64,000 nt of DNA. Source: Rapana venosa (lineage: Eukaryota > Mollusca > Gastropoda > Neogastropoda > Muricidae). Where the stretch lies: the NCBI GenBank assembly GCA_028751875.1, contig CM054134.1, positions 42,475,594-42,539,593 on the forward strand, given 5' to 3'. Shown here piece after piece: positions 34,413-45,405 of the stretch (positions within the stretch are counted from its first letter, which is position 1; each line of letters opens with the position of its first letter). The notes beneath the pieces were generated by a model. It had not been told where the DNA came from. It did not search any database and worked only from the letters and a program-made list of their open reading frames with translations. A program made the position numbers and the translations under genes.

Positions 34413-34560
34413 ACTCCACCCCCCTCCCCTTCTCCTCCCTCTCTCCTCCCCCCCAAAATATGCACACTCATACGTGTTCCCCCCCCCCCCCCCCACCCCC
34501 CCCTCATCCTACTCCTCTTTGCCCTCTCCATCCGCCGGTCCTCCCCCCCCATCCCCCTGC
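34372..34560 (+). repeat. (CA)n and C-rich low-complexity DNA
   Basis: (CA)n 34371-34410 followed by C/T-rich sequence with several poly-C runs (34440-34503, 34543-34558). The open frames are compositional. Confidence 0.9.
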
Positions 34561-34699
34561 TCCCGGCGCAAGATAAGGAGACCTGTGGCAACTGTGGTAG
34601 GCAGCTAGGAACCTAGCCTATCGGAGTGTGCTGGCTGGAACAGAGGTATGCATGTTAGGATGCATCAGCACTGAGACCGCAGTGGTCAATAACCAGAAC

Positions 34700-34752
34700 T
34701 GTCTGTCTGTCTGTCTCTCTATCTGTCTGTCTGTCTGTCTTTTCTCTCTGTC

Positions 34753-34795
<43 letters not shown>

Positions 34796-34875
34796 TCTCT
34801 CTCTCTTCCTCTCTCTCTCTCTCTCCTCTCTCTTCTCCTCTCTCTCCTCTCTCTCTCTCTCTGTGCTGTGCTGTG
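34700..34875 (+). repeat. (CTGT)n, (CT)n and (GTGCT)n simple repeats
   Basis: CTGT repeats 34701-34795, CT-rich 34796-34863, then three or four tgtgc pentamers at 34861-34880. Confidence 0.95.
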
Positions 34876-34899
34876 CTGTGCGTTATTATAGTAGAGGTT

Positions 34900-35880
34900 T
34901 AGCATTCTGTCTCGTATAGTACCATTAGTATTGTATTGCACTGCGTTTTGTTGTTTTTTGGTATTGCACATGACTGCACTGCGAGAACATACATCCGTTA
35001 TAACCAATATGTTGTGTTGCGCTATATCGTTTTCGCATTACATAATGATGAGGGCATTGCGAATATATGCATTTTAGTATAGTCGTTTTATTGCACTATT
35101 ATGAATATTTTTATATAATTTTTTTCGCATTTATGTATGTTCGCATTGCAAGAACATTAGAGCAAGTAGAGTAGTAGCCATAACTTTGTATTGCATTGTA
35201 TTTTATTTTGTTGTATCAATTTTGCATTACATGTGATTGCACTGCGAAAAAAATACATCTAGGAGTATAGTCAGTATTATTGTATTGCACTGTATCTTAA
35301 GTGTATTAGTTTTTGCATATCATATAACTGCATTGTTAGAGTATGCATCTGGCTTAGCCACAACATTATATTGCATTGTATTTTATTGTATTACATTTCG
35401 CATTATGCATGGTTGCATTTTGAGAACACACATGAAGTATCGTCACTACGATTAAATAAATTATAGCCACAGTATTGTGTTTCACTTTATCGTTAGTGTG
35501 TTATTTTTCACATTTCATAAATTGTGATATGCGTCTAGTATAGTCACTATATTGTATTGCCCTTTATTTCATGGTATTATTTTTTGTATTACATGTGAAA
35601 TTGCATTGCAGGGATATGTATTAAAACTACAATGATTTTGTATGTAAAGACTGCTTTGGAAGTGGAATTCATACAGCACTCAGTTTTAGCGACCTTGCTT
35701 TTATCTGGTCAGTATTGTCACTATATTGTATTGCGCTGTATTTTAATGCATTATTTTTCGCATTATATATGATTGCATTGCAGGGACATGCATTTATACT
35801 GCACTTATATAATTTTTTTAAAATAAGGCTACAATATTGATATTACACTGGCTATGAATAACATTGCCAGCGTTGGAATA
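34900..35880 (+). repeat. Degenerate ~70-110-bp satellite with pentanucleotide-like core
   Basis: Landmarks gcattacatgtgattgcactg, agaacatacatc, tagtatagtcac and attgtattgcactgtatttt recur about nine times (near 34965, 35034, 35130, 35227, 35315, 35400, 35508, 35588, 35759). Copies are strongly diverged and of uneven length. Landmarks vary by several bases between copies. Confidence 0.65.
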
Positions 35881-37080
35881 TAGGCCTATTTATATTGCAC
35901 TGAAGCCCTTTGATAAGTAATTTACAGTTGTTTTTTCTTCGTCATGCTTTAAAGATTATACCCCTCACAAATCAGCTGAGATGATTTAATTTACAGCAAT
36001 GTGACAATTTGATTATCATACTCTTAATGACCAAAACCCCCCATTTTTTCTCACACATACGTAAATATTTAATAATTTTTTAGACAATCACACGAGCTAT
36101 TGCAGGTATGTATGTCATCCAGTGGCCACATTTCAAATTTTGCACTTAGCTATACACATCCAGACACACAAAAGAAACCAAAGTGAAGTGTCCGCTCTAA
36201 TTTAAAAGTCTGCAGTTCCCAAATGAAAATAATGGAAGCTACTCCCGCCCTCCCACAAGCCCCTTTATTTCTCAAAAAACACTTTGAAAACAATTTATTC
36301 TAAAGGGAAATATGTTCTGATACTGTGCTGAATATATAAAGTCAATCTGAGAAAAATGGTAAGTTTTACATTGACATTGATTACTAGACTGTCTGAAAAC
36401 ACTGCGGCTAAGAAAAAACGGCCTTTAAAGGCTATATTTTGACAAGAAACATCCCAGATAAGCGAGAAAATATGGAATTATCCTCCCCCTTAAAATTTTT
36501 TTTTTTTTAGAAATTCAATTAGCCTTTTTCGAGGTTGATAAGTGACAATAGAATCAATAAAAGTACAACTGTGCTAGATATTGAAAAATAATGAAAATTA
36601 AAAACAAAAAATCTTGAAAGTTGGGTAACAAGCTGGGTTTAGTGCTATATTCTGTTTCGAAGTAAGTTGTGTTGCAGACTACTGCTTTATCTTGTATACC
36701 AGCACTAGAGCAGTGGTCCATAACCTGTCATTGATCTGTCCCTAACTTATCTCCCCTTCTTTTTTGTCGTTCTATTTCTACTCTCATGGTTCATTTGATT
36801 TTGTTGAAATGATCACTGTTTCGACAGCCGATTTCACTTTGGTTAGTTTTGTATACGTTTATTCATGTGCTCAAAGAGTTGAAAAATAATAAAGGAAAGA
36901 ATTGGAACTGACTTGACTTGTTGGTTTGTGTAATCACCAGTCTAATTATTGATTAATGAAAGACGTAGGCCTACCTATATTATTTTGCTCTAAGCAAATA
37001 TTCAAACTGAATGCCTGTTAATATGACGGGATGTTCTTTTTGTCGAAGTGCAATATGTTCTTTCTGAAGAGTATACTATA
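35881..37080. other. AT-rich DNA without recognisable genes or repeats
   Basis: About 1.2 kb of unique-looking AT-rich sequence. Neither strand has an open frame with coding character. Confidence 0.5.
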
Positions 37081-37146
37081 TTCTGCTGCATTATATTGCT
37101 CTGTACTGTACTGTACTGTATTGTGTTGGGCTAGACTGTACTATAT

Positions 37147-37180
<34 letters not shown>

Positions 37181-37330
37181 CAATATCCTAGATTGTATTA
37201 TGGCCGTAGTGTCTTGTACTGCTGTCCTGCAACTGTATTTGTATTGTATTGTATTGCTTTGTATTGTACTGTATCGCATTGTATTGTATTGTATTGCATT
37301 GAATTGCTCTGTTCTGCACTGTATGCTACT
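37081..37330 (+). repeat. (TATTG/TACTG)n pentanucleotide array with internal (TA)n
   Basis: Degenerate tattg/tactg pentamers with a (TA)n insert at 37148-37177. It ends where a minus-strand SINE-C 3' end begins. Confidence 0.9.
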
Positions 37331-37722
37331 TCCAGTCAGGACAGATTTCTCTTCGTGAAATTCTTAATGCTCTCCCCTGGGGAGAACGCGTCGCACTAGC
37401 GTTACGCCATACGCCTCTCCCTCCCCCTCCGCCACCCCCCCACCCCCACCCCTCTTGACTGCATGTGTATATGTTTCATAATCAAGAGTGGTTTTCTCTA
37501 CACACTTTTAGCACGGACATCTCTCTTCTTGCAGTGGGCTCTTTAACATGCGCTAAATGCGTGATGCACACGGGACTTCGAATCATCGACACATCCAAAA
37601 AAGACCAGCATTCAGACCACCACTCAAGGTTAAGTGGGTTAGGGGAAAGTTGGGGGGGGGATGGAACCTCCGACTTCTCTCTTTGTAGGCAGGTGCATTA
37701 CCTGTAGACCACTGGTCCACTG
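37327..37722 (-). mobile_element. SINE-C, near full-length
   Basis: The minus-strand head near 37722 (gtggaccagtggtctacagg) is followed by the core remnant near 37570 (cgaagtcccgtgtg), the ctccccaggggagag box near 37375 and the 3' end near 37335. A pentanucleotide array abuts its 3' end. The middle is decayed. Confidence 0.8.
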
Positions 37723-37763
37723 ATGTGCCATGGGGAGACCATGTGAGTGTCGTTCTGCTCTGA

Positions 37764-38145
37764 TGGGGGACGGGGTAGCCTGGCTGCTGAGAGCGTTGCG
37801 CATTGCACTCGTGAGCTGCTGACCCGGGTTCGAATCTCGTTGAAGGGAATATTTTCCCCTGTAGTTAATATCAGTGCCGACTCCACTCCCCCAAAAGTCC
37901 TTGGATGAGACTATAAACCGAGGCCCCGTGTTCGAACGCATGCAGAACATCTTGCGCACACGTTAAATCCTGTTGCGCTTTTCGGAAGAGTAGGCCATTG
38001 TGTGCCAGTGTGAACTGATGAGAAAATTTACAAAACCGCATACACACGGGGACTGGATGTAAAAAAAAAGCGCATGAGTGCTTATTCCATTATCCTCGAT
38101 ATAAAAGAATAAATAAAAATAAATAAAATAAAAAGGAATCAATAA
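37764..38145 (+). mobile_element. SINE-A, full-length
   Basis: Head gggggacggggtagcctgg, B-box gggttcgaatctcg, ctccactcccccaaaagtc, core aaaccgaggccccgtgt, cttttcggaagagtaggcc, ggggactggatgt, gtgcttattccattatcctc, then an (AAATA)n tail. One of the cleanest copies. Confidence 0.92.
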
Positions 38146-38159
38146 ATAATCAAATGTAA

Positions 38160-38490
38160 TGCAAAGTACTGTTCTGTTATGCTTTGTACGGTACTGAACT
38201 GCGCAATGCTGATATACAGCACTGCTGTACGCTGTACTGTTGTGTATTATATTGTCCCAGACAGTACTGTGCTGTACTGTACTGTACAGCTCTGCACTTT
38301 ACTGTCTTGTGTTGTACTGTGCTGTACTGGACTGTATTGTACTGCTTCCTCTGTAGTTATGCTTGTGGTATATTGTACCGCACCATTGTCGTTATGTACC
38401 GCGCACATATTACTCTGCATTTTGCTGTGGTGTCTTACGCCGTTCTAATGTGGATTGTCGTGCTTTATGGTGTGTGCTGTCGTACATTAT
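38160..38490 (+). repeat. (TACTG)n-like pentanucleotide array
   Basis: Degenerate tactg/tgctg/tattg pentamers of about 300 bp follow the SINE-A tail. They give overlapping open frames in several phases that are not genes. Confidence 0.85.
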
Positions 38491-39200
38491 TGTGTTGTTT
38501 TGCTATATACCTGTGTGTGTTGTTTTAAATGATATGATGTATTTTATTATCAGTTTTTTGTTGTTGCAAATCATAGTTTTCAATTACATTCGATATTGCT
38601 GATTAGCAATCTTTTTAATAAAACTGCTAACTCTAGCCTTTAATCTCCAAAACTGCTCATATATTCTATGGATTTTTGTATGTGTTGCAAAGTGGTGTAA
38701 CACATTATAACTCATCTTTTAAGAAAGTACTATTCTCTGTTGCCTTGTTAAAATATACATATATTCTTTTGTTTTTCCTATTTGTTTTTCACGAATTGTC
38801 CTATACTTGGCTATGTCACTTAGCTTCAGGGCAATGTCAGAAAAGAATATCCCCACCCTCCTTTAAAAAACCAACAACCCTCAAACCTAAAACAAAACAA
38901 AAACAAAACTAAACAAAAACAGAAAAACTAACAGAAAGAAAGACAAACCAACCCAGATGTCACTTCAGCATTAAAACAACCTCTAGGGTATACCTACAAA
39001 CTTATAAGACAAGTGTTACGACCAACACCACCACACAGAAAGAAACAAGGGAGAGAAGAACAGGAGCGATAACTCCGCGAGGACTGATTCCATTCTGTCT
39101 GCTATGAGTCATACATGTCCCTGAACACTCAGTGCTAAACACTGTTGTATCGATCCTTTCTGAGCCGACTTCCTCAACGGAGGAACTGGACATCTTTCTT
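38491..39200. other. AT-rich intergenic DNA
   Basis: No exon or recognised repeat apart from AAAC-rich sequence at 38880-38950. Confidence 0.5.
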
Positions 39201-39216
39201 TTCGTCTTCTCCCCCT

Positions 39217-39314
39217 GCCCCCCCCCCCCCCCCCCCCCAAGAGGCTGAGTGTGCGTGCTAGGCTGTTGAACATCTTTCTTTCTCTGCCCCCCCCCCCCCC
39301 CCCCCCCCCCCCCT
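39217..39314 (+). repeat. Two poly-C tracts in a short duplication
   Basis: Poly-C at 39217-39238 and 39289-39313, each preceded by ctttctttt/ctctgcc-like sequence and followed by a gtggctgagtgtgcgtgct-like block. This suggests a ~75-bp tandem duplication. Confidence 0.8.
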
Positions 39315-39635
39315 AAGTGGCTGAATGTGTGTGCTGTTCTAGCAATAGCCATTTCTGTTCACATCCAGTCATGACTTCTCGTGGTCAGCCATCTTTTAGG
39401 ACATAGCTCAGATTGTTACAGACATCGTTGACACGTTATTACATACACTTTGATTAAATTATGTTTTAGATCGCTGTAGTTTTATCCATATATCTCGAGA
39501 AAATCCAGAATACCAGTTAAGAAATAAGGAGTAAGCGACAGAGGAAACGTGGGTGAGGAAGCCTAACTGGGGAAACGTGCTCGTCTGTCAGTTGTGATGG
39601 AGACAGTGGTCAATGGAGGTGGCCGGGGAAGGGTG

Positions 39636-39658
39636 TGTGTGTGTGTGTGTGTGGTGTG

Positions 39659-39725
<67 letters not shown>

Positions 39726-39789
39726 TCTTATTTTTCAAGGGTAACAGAATAAGCATGCGCATACTGTTTTTTTCATACGGCCCTTGCCC

Positions 39790-39877
<88 letters not shown>
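39636..39877 (+). repeat. (GT)n and two (GA)n tracts around a SINE-A scrap
   Basis: (GT)n 39632-39660, (GA)n 39661-39720 and (GA)n 39796-39877. Between them, 39721-39790 resembles the SINE-A 3' end in reverse (aacagaataagcatgcgc). Confidence 0.9.
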
Positions 39878-39880
<3 letters not shown>

Positions 39881-40680
39881 AGCAACAACCAGCTGTGCAG
39901 TACTGAGCAAGAAATCTGGGAAAGCAAAGCTGATAATGAGGAAGTCATGAAGACGAAACGGAAAAGAAGGTGTGCAGAAGAGGTCTTTCTTGGTCTGTTT
40001 GTGTGGTTCTCTGTCCTCCTCTTCTCACATTTCCAGCTAGAAAAAGGAATTAATTGTATTTGTATCTTTTTCCTAAGAGCACACTTTTTTCTCCCCCCTC
40101 CCAGCTTTCATTTTCAAAATTGTGACAGCCCTCATGTAAGAATCGGTATGACTAACAGCATCATGTTGATGATGAATATTCAGTTTCTCAATAGCCTACA
40201 TGATGTTTTGGACATGTTTTTAAAAAATAATTTTGACGACCAAAATCTATTGATCCATACAACAGTTCAGACACAAATTTCTTTCAAGTATCTACCTAAA
40301 TCGCGTATCGATACGTGTACTTGCCGAGACCCCAACCATTACACCGAAGCTCAATGTTCTAACAGAGAATCATTGGTCTGGGATTCCTGAATTCTCGTTG
40401 CTCTTATTATCTATTAGTACAGCGTACCCATCGCAGGTTAAGACACGTACTGGGCAAAGGATGTTTTTTAAAACGGTAGATTGTATTATAATTGATCTGG
40501 TGGCCGGAAGTTTGTTGTGATTTCAAGAGTAATGCATGACAGTCACGAAGAACAACAATACAAATGTAGCATAGAGAAGCAAATAAGAATGACACTCCAG
40601 TGATACTGACATATAAACTGACCAGTTGCCATAGAAGAGAACTCTTCTCTACTGAAAGAGAAACTGGCTGATTGATAGGG
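39878..40680. other. Unassigned DNA
   Basis: A 211-codon frame ending at 40390 starts inside the (GA)n tract and has no domain. I see no gene. Confidence 0.4.
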
Positions 40681-40681
40681 A

Positions 40682-40836
40682 AACTGAACTGTTTGTATGG
40701 AGAAACTGAACTGTTGGTACATAGGCTGAACTGTTGGTACAGAGGCTGAACTGTTGGTACAGAGGCTGAATTGTTGGTACAGAGGCTGAACTGTTGGTAC
40801 ATAGACTGAACTGTTGGTACATAGGCTGAACTGTCA
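40682..40836 (+). repeat. 20-bp tandem repeat (about 7-8 copies)
   Basis: The unit gctgaactgttggtacagag repeats with c/t and cata/caga variants. Confidence 0.92.
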
Positions 40837-40927
40837 ACCGAAAACAACAACAACAACCCTAAACAAAACAATCCTAGGTGGATTTTCTCTTTGATATAAT
40901 CGGCCTGAAACTTAACTTTAAAAATAG

Positions 40928-41000
40928 TTGTGTGTGTGTGTGGGGGGGGAAGGGGGGGGGGGAAAGGGAAGGGGGGGGGGGGCACACGCGCGCGCGCGCG
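40928..41000 (+). repeat. (GT)n/poly-G/(GC)n low-complexity tract
   Basis: (GT)n 40930-40941, G-rich 40942-40981, and cgcgcgcg 40985-41000. Confidence 0.9.
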
Positions 41001-41089
41001 GTTTCTTTGTTTTGTTTTTTGATTGATATAAGTTCTGTCTTCATCAAATCATATCTTTAAATACGAAATAAATAGTTTATGAGCCTTTT

Positions 41090-41605
41090 ACCCAGTAAAT
41101 ATTATCTGTCCACTGCTTACGGTATTGTATTCGAAAAAAAGCTACGTTTACGAGGAAAAACAAACAGGTAAGATTTTGTTAGTGGGAAATATTTCGAGAT
41201 ATGCAATGTAGTGTTACAAAGCGTTTCTTATGAGAAAGCTACTAGCGAAAGTGCGTTTCCTTCGCATCCACAGCAAAACGTGTTGTGGCATTTGTGTGTA
41301 AGCAACCAGCCTCTGATCATGTCATACTAACGTTAAGTCTACAGCCCAATAATGATATCTGTCACTTGCTTACTTTGTTGTATTCGAAAAAAAAACCAAC
41401 CAAAGAAACTTATATTTGCAAGAGGAAAAACAAACGTGATCATGTTCTTAGTGGAAAATACTCCGAGCTATGCAGATTTTGTTACAAAACGTTTTGGGGC
41501 CACAAAGCAACTCGTATACGTGCATTTCCTTAGCATCCACAGCGCAAGTTTCGTGGCGTTGTTGTATAAGCAACGGGTCTCTGTTCACGTCAAGCTGATA
41601 ATTAT
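41090..41605 (+). repeat. Diverged ~250-bp tandem duplication
   Basis: Two copies (about 41095-41340 and 41347-41605) share, in order, tatctgtcacttgcttac, tattgtattcgaaaaaaa, gaggaaaaacaaac, a gtggaaaata/cgagatatgcag-like block, gttacaaagcgttt, tgcgtttccttcgcatccac, agc, and a gttgtggcatttgtgtgtaag-like block. They differ by many substitutions and small gaps. Confidence 0.8.
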
Positions 41606-41719
41606 GTCACTGGTCCCTCCCTTCCATCCACACCAGGGGTTTCGCTGGCTGCTTTCGAATTGACTTCTGTTATATAAGTCGTATGCAGAATTTTGCCTGC
41701 CTGTCTCTTTGCCTGTAAC

Positions 41720-41721
<2 letters not shown>

Positions 41722-41798
<77 letters not shown>

Positions 41799-41971
41799 AC
41801 CTCCTACAGGTATCTGTCGGAGTCCTGGTCTTTGCTTATCAATACCCCCCCCCCCCCCCCCCCATGTGTGTGTGTGTTTGTTTGTTTTGTTTTGTTTTGT
41901 TTAATGTCTATTCACTACATGGTGATTTAGACACACCCGCATTCATACCAAAGTACCTATTATTACACACC

Positions 41972-42042
<71 letters not shown>

Positions 42043-42056
42043 CCCTACACGCACCC
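41722..42056 (+). repeat. (CT)n, poly-C, (GTTTT)n and (CT)n simple repeats
   Basis: (CT)n 41722-41794, poly-C 41846-41863, GTTTTGTTTT 41881-41903 and (CT)n 41976-42042. Confidence 0.95.
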
Positions 42057-42061
42057 ACATC

Positions 42062-42127
42062 CACACACACATAAGTATATAAATATATACATATATATAA
42101 AATATATATATATATATGTATATACAT

Positions 42128-42188
<61 letters not shown>

Positions 42189-42208
42189 ATATATATATAT
42201 ATATGTAA
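42062..42208 (+). repeat. (TA)n-rich tract at the 3' end of a LINE fragment
   Basis: (TA)n of about 145 bp with a few interruptions, immediately beyond the stop codon of the minus-strand LINE fragment. It may be its expanded 3' tail. Confidence 0.85.
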
Positions 42209-42628
42209 TTACAGTAAAGGTTTTACAGGTGAAGAATATATGACTTCAGCAACTGACACTATGAATTGCTGAGAGTCATATAAAACTTCTTGACTAGTGG
42301 CATATTTCTTATGAATATCTAAACCTCTCCTTTTATACATGTCAAGAAGAATTGGGCAATCAAACAACAAATGGTGGACTGAAAGTGGAATAGAACAACA
42401 ACATGTTACATTTTTTGAATATTTAGTATTCCATGCATTTAATCTCAGTTTATGTATTAGAATTTCTAATTTCCGTGGGCAAGGACACTGCTGATAATGT
42501 TTTTCTATAATCTTTGAATGTATGCATTTCATTAACTTAGAATGAATTTCATAAGACGACAATGCAAGATTAGAATCAAACACTTCAGTACTGTATTCAG
42601 AGGCACCTTGTTTTGCCAAAGAATCAAA

Positions 42629-42632
<4 letters not shown>
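42209..42632 (-). mobile_element. RNase-H-type LINE, C-terminal remnant
   Basis: The minus-strand open frame reads FDSLAKQGASEYSTEV, where DxLAKxGA is the last RNase H motif of I-group/Jockey-superfamily LINE polyproteins. It continues with NAWNTKYSKN and CCCSIPLSVHHLLFDCPILL, a C-terminal zinc-knuckle-like CxC...H...C, ending at a stop near 42209. It is open for about 140 codons but truncated on its 5' side by (CA)n at 42631-42672. It is not an autonomous element. Confidence 0.75.
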
Positions 42633-42675
<43 letters not shown>

Positions 42676-42677
42676 CA
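42631..42677 (+). repeat. (GT)n microsatellite
   Basis: About 38 bp of GT then GCGCGC, at the truncated 5' end of the LINE fragment. Confidence 0.95.
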
Positions 42678-42999
42678 TGTAGATGGATGGCTGTTCTTGC
42701 GCAGACAGTGTTTTCCAGGAGCTGGCAGACCAGCCTATACTGTGCCAACAGTAGTAATCAGTACTGTGACCACATCACAGGGATGAAGACAGCCCCATGC
42801 ATCCCTCCCCTAGCATGGAACTCCACAGCAGTGGTTTGCCCTTAGATCTAGCTATAGGCTATACTAGGTGGATGGGTTGGTAGGGGTAGGTATTCTTACT
42901 GATCTTTCTGAGGAGAAAAAAGTAAATGTTTATGCATTGCTTTTCTGAACACAATGTAGATGACGTGTATTACCTTTTTAAAAGATATAGACAAATAAA

Positions 43000-44390
43000 C
43001 AGATCTTTCATTGCCTATTTTATAGACAGCTCTTTCGATGCCTTTTTATAGACAGTTCTTCCGTTGCCTTTTCGTAGACAATTCTTCCATTGCCTTTTTA
43101 TAGACAACTCTTGCATTGCCTATTTTATGGACAGCTCTTGCATTGCCTATTTTATAGATAGGTCTTTCATTGCCTTTTATAGACAACTCTTTCATTGCCT
43201 TTGTGAAAAATATAGACAACTTTTTCATTGCCTTTGTGAAAAATATAGACAACTTTTTCATGGCCTTTGTGAAAAATGTAGACAACTCTTTCATTGCCTT
43301 TGTGAAAAATATAGACGACTCTTTCATTGCCTTTGTGAAAACAATATAGACAACTCTTTCATTGCCTTTGTGAAAAATGTAGACAACTCTTTCATTGCCT
43401 TTGTGAAAAATGTAGACAGCTCTTTCACTGCCTTTGTGAAAAAATATAGACAACTCTTTCATTGCCTTTGTGAAAACAATATAGACAACTCTTTCATTGC
43501 CTTTGTGAAAAATGTAGACAACTCTTTCATTGCCTTTGTGAAAAATATAGACAAATCTTTCATTGCCTTTGTGAAAAATATAGACAACTCTTTCATTGCC
43601 TTTGTGAAAAATGAAGACAACTCTTTCATTGCCTTTGTGAAAAATGTAGACAACTCTTTCATTGCCTTTGTGAAAAATATAGACAACTCTTTCATTGCCT
43701 TTGTGAAAAATATAGACAACTCTTTCATTGCCTTTGAGAAAAATATAGACAACCTTTTCATTGCCTTTATATTGACAACTCTTTCATTAGTTTTCATAAA
43801 AATATAGACAATTCTTTCATTGTCTTCCTGAAAAAAGTAAATGTATAGACAAATCTTTCATCACCTTTGTGAAAAATATAGACAACTCTTTTGTTGTCTT
43901 AAAAAAATATAGAAAACTCTTTCATTGCCTTTACCTTGACATCTCTTTCATTGCCTTTACCTTGACATCTCTTTCATTGCCTTTACCTTGACATCTCTTT
44001 TCATTGCCTTTACCTTGACATCTCTTTCCGTTGCCTTTACCTTGACATCTCTTTTCATTGCCTTTACCTTGACATCTCTTTCCGTTGCCTTTTACCTTGA
44101 CATCTCTTTCATGGCTTTTACCTTGACATCTCTTTCATGGCCTTTACCTTGACATCTCTTTTCATTGCCTTTACCTTGACATCTCTTTTATTGCCTTTAC
44201 CTTGACATCTCTTTCATTGCCTTTACTTTGACATCTCTTTCATTGCCATTATATGGACAGATCTTTCATTGCTTTAAAAAAAAAAGGACAACTCTTCTAT
44301 TGCCTTTCTGAAAGAAATAGACAAGCTCTTTCATTGACTTGTAGAAAAAAAATAAACAATTCTTTTGTTGCCTTTCTAAACAATAGAAAT
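43000..44390 (+). repeat. Composite minisatellite: 33-bp and 26-bp units sharing a ctctttcattgccttt core
   Basis: Left part (43010-43195) has irregular ~30-bp units. The middle (43195-43760) has about 17 copies of a 33-bp unit (tctttcattgcctttgtgaa plus aaatatagacaac). The right part (43905-44260) has about 13 copies of a 26-bp unit (tctttcattgcctttacctt plus gacatc). Mixed variants occur at both junctions. The 33-bp period has no stop on either strand, so long frames open on both: plus (NIDNSFIAFVK)n and minus (KELSIFFTKAM)n. Confidence 0.95.
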
Positions 44391-45235
44391 GATCGTTAAA
44401 CAATGCCTTCCTGAAGAAAGACGTGGTGGGTGGTACATTGCCTTTCTGAAAGATACAAAGGATTTAAAACGTGACATTGCCATCTGCGCTGGTCATGTCA
44501 TCGCCACTTTTACCTCCACTGCTTTTTTGTTATTTTTTGCTACTGCTACTGCTTCTACTGCTCCTCTTGCTGCTGCTCATGCTGCTAAAATCAAATCGAT
44601 TCTATTCATTAATGAAAAGATGCTTCGTCTTGTTGGTTTACCATGCGCAGTTTTGAACTGAATATTGCAATTGCTATGTCTGACATATATCTTAGTTGAT
44701 GTTCAGAAGCCTACCATAAAGGAAAAGAAAAACGTTGCCGATTGATTGCTTTACAGTGATAGTTTAGTGTCGATAGTTTTGATTTTGAAAAAAAATTGGT
44801 ATAGATTTATCTAGAATAGAACAGAACAGAACAGAAAAGAATAGAAAAGAACAGCATGAATTTAAACAGAACAGTATATAGATATAATAAAGAGAAAGTA
44901 GGACAAAATAAACTAAAAGCAAAAAAAAAAAAGATTTGAAATGAAATAAAATAAGAAACCCCAAGCATGGAGACCAACTAAACCCAAACTGACCAACAGA
45001 ACAGTGTACAGTGAAGTAGAGCTGAAGGCAGCCATTTGTAACAGCAACAAGCAATGCAAGGCAAAACGAGGTCAGCTCACCTTCAGCTGTAGGCTACTTC
45101 CCCACCCCCTATCCCCTCCCTCCCTCCCTCCCTCCTTCCCCTCAACGTCCCCAGCTTTACACCCGATCCTGCCGCCATCCTACTCTTTGGGGGCAAACCT
45201 CTGTATTCAGAAAGATTTTTGGGAGGGAGGGTGGT
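44391..45235. other. Intergenic DNA with a CTG/CTA-rich patch
   Basis: Triplet-rich patch at 44535-44590 and an (AACAG/AATAG)n scrap at 44812-44860. No gene recognised. Confidence 0.5.
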
Positions 45236-45237
45236 GG

Positions 45238-45310
45238 TAGTGTGTGTGTGTGTGTGTGTGTGTGTATGTTGGGGGGGGGGGGGAGAGGGAGGGGAGATGA
45301 CCATTGATCC

Positions 45311-45345
<35 letters not shown>

Positions 45346-45405
45346 GAGAGAGATGGACAGACAGACAGACAGACAGAGAGGAACAGGCAGACAGACAGAG
45401 ACAGA
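45238..45405 (+). repeat. (GT)n, poly-G, (GA)n and (GACA)n compound repeat
   Basis: (GT)n 45240-45266, poly-G 45270-45284, (GA)n 45311-45353 and GACA repeats 45355-45410. Confidence 0.95.

Noticed and set aside
39755..40390. 211-codon frame
   Set aside because: Starts within (GA)n as Glu-Arg repeats, then AT-driven hydrophobic sequence. No domain, no splice support.
43064..43807. 247-codon plus-strand frame and overlapping minus-strand frames as a repetitive protein gene
   Set aside because: The unit is 33 bp without stops on either strand, so long frames are automatic. There is no signal peptide, splice site or non-repeat domain. Kept as a repeat and as a finding only.
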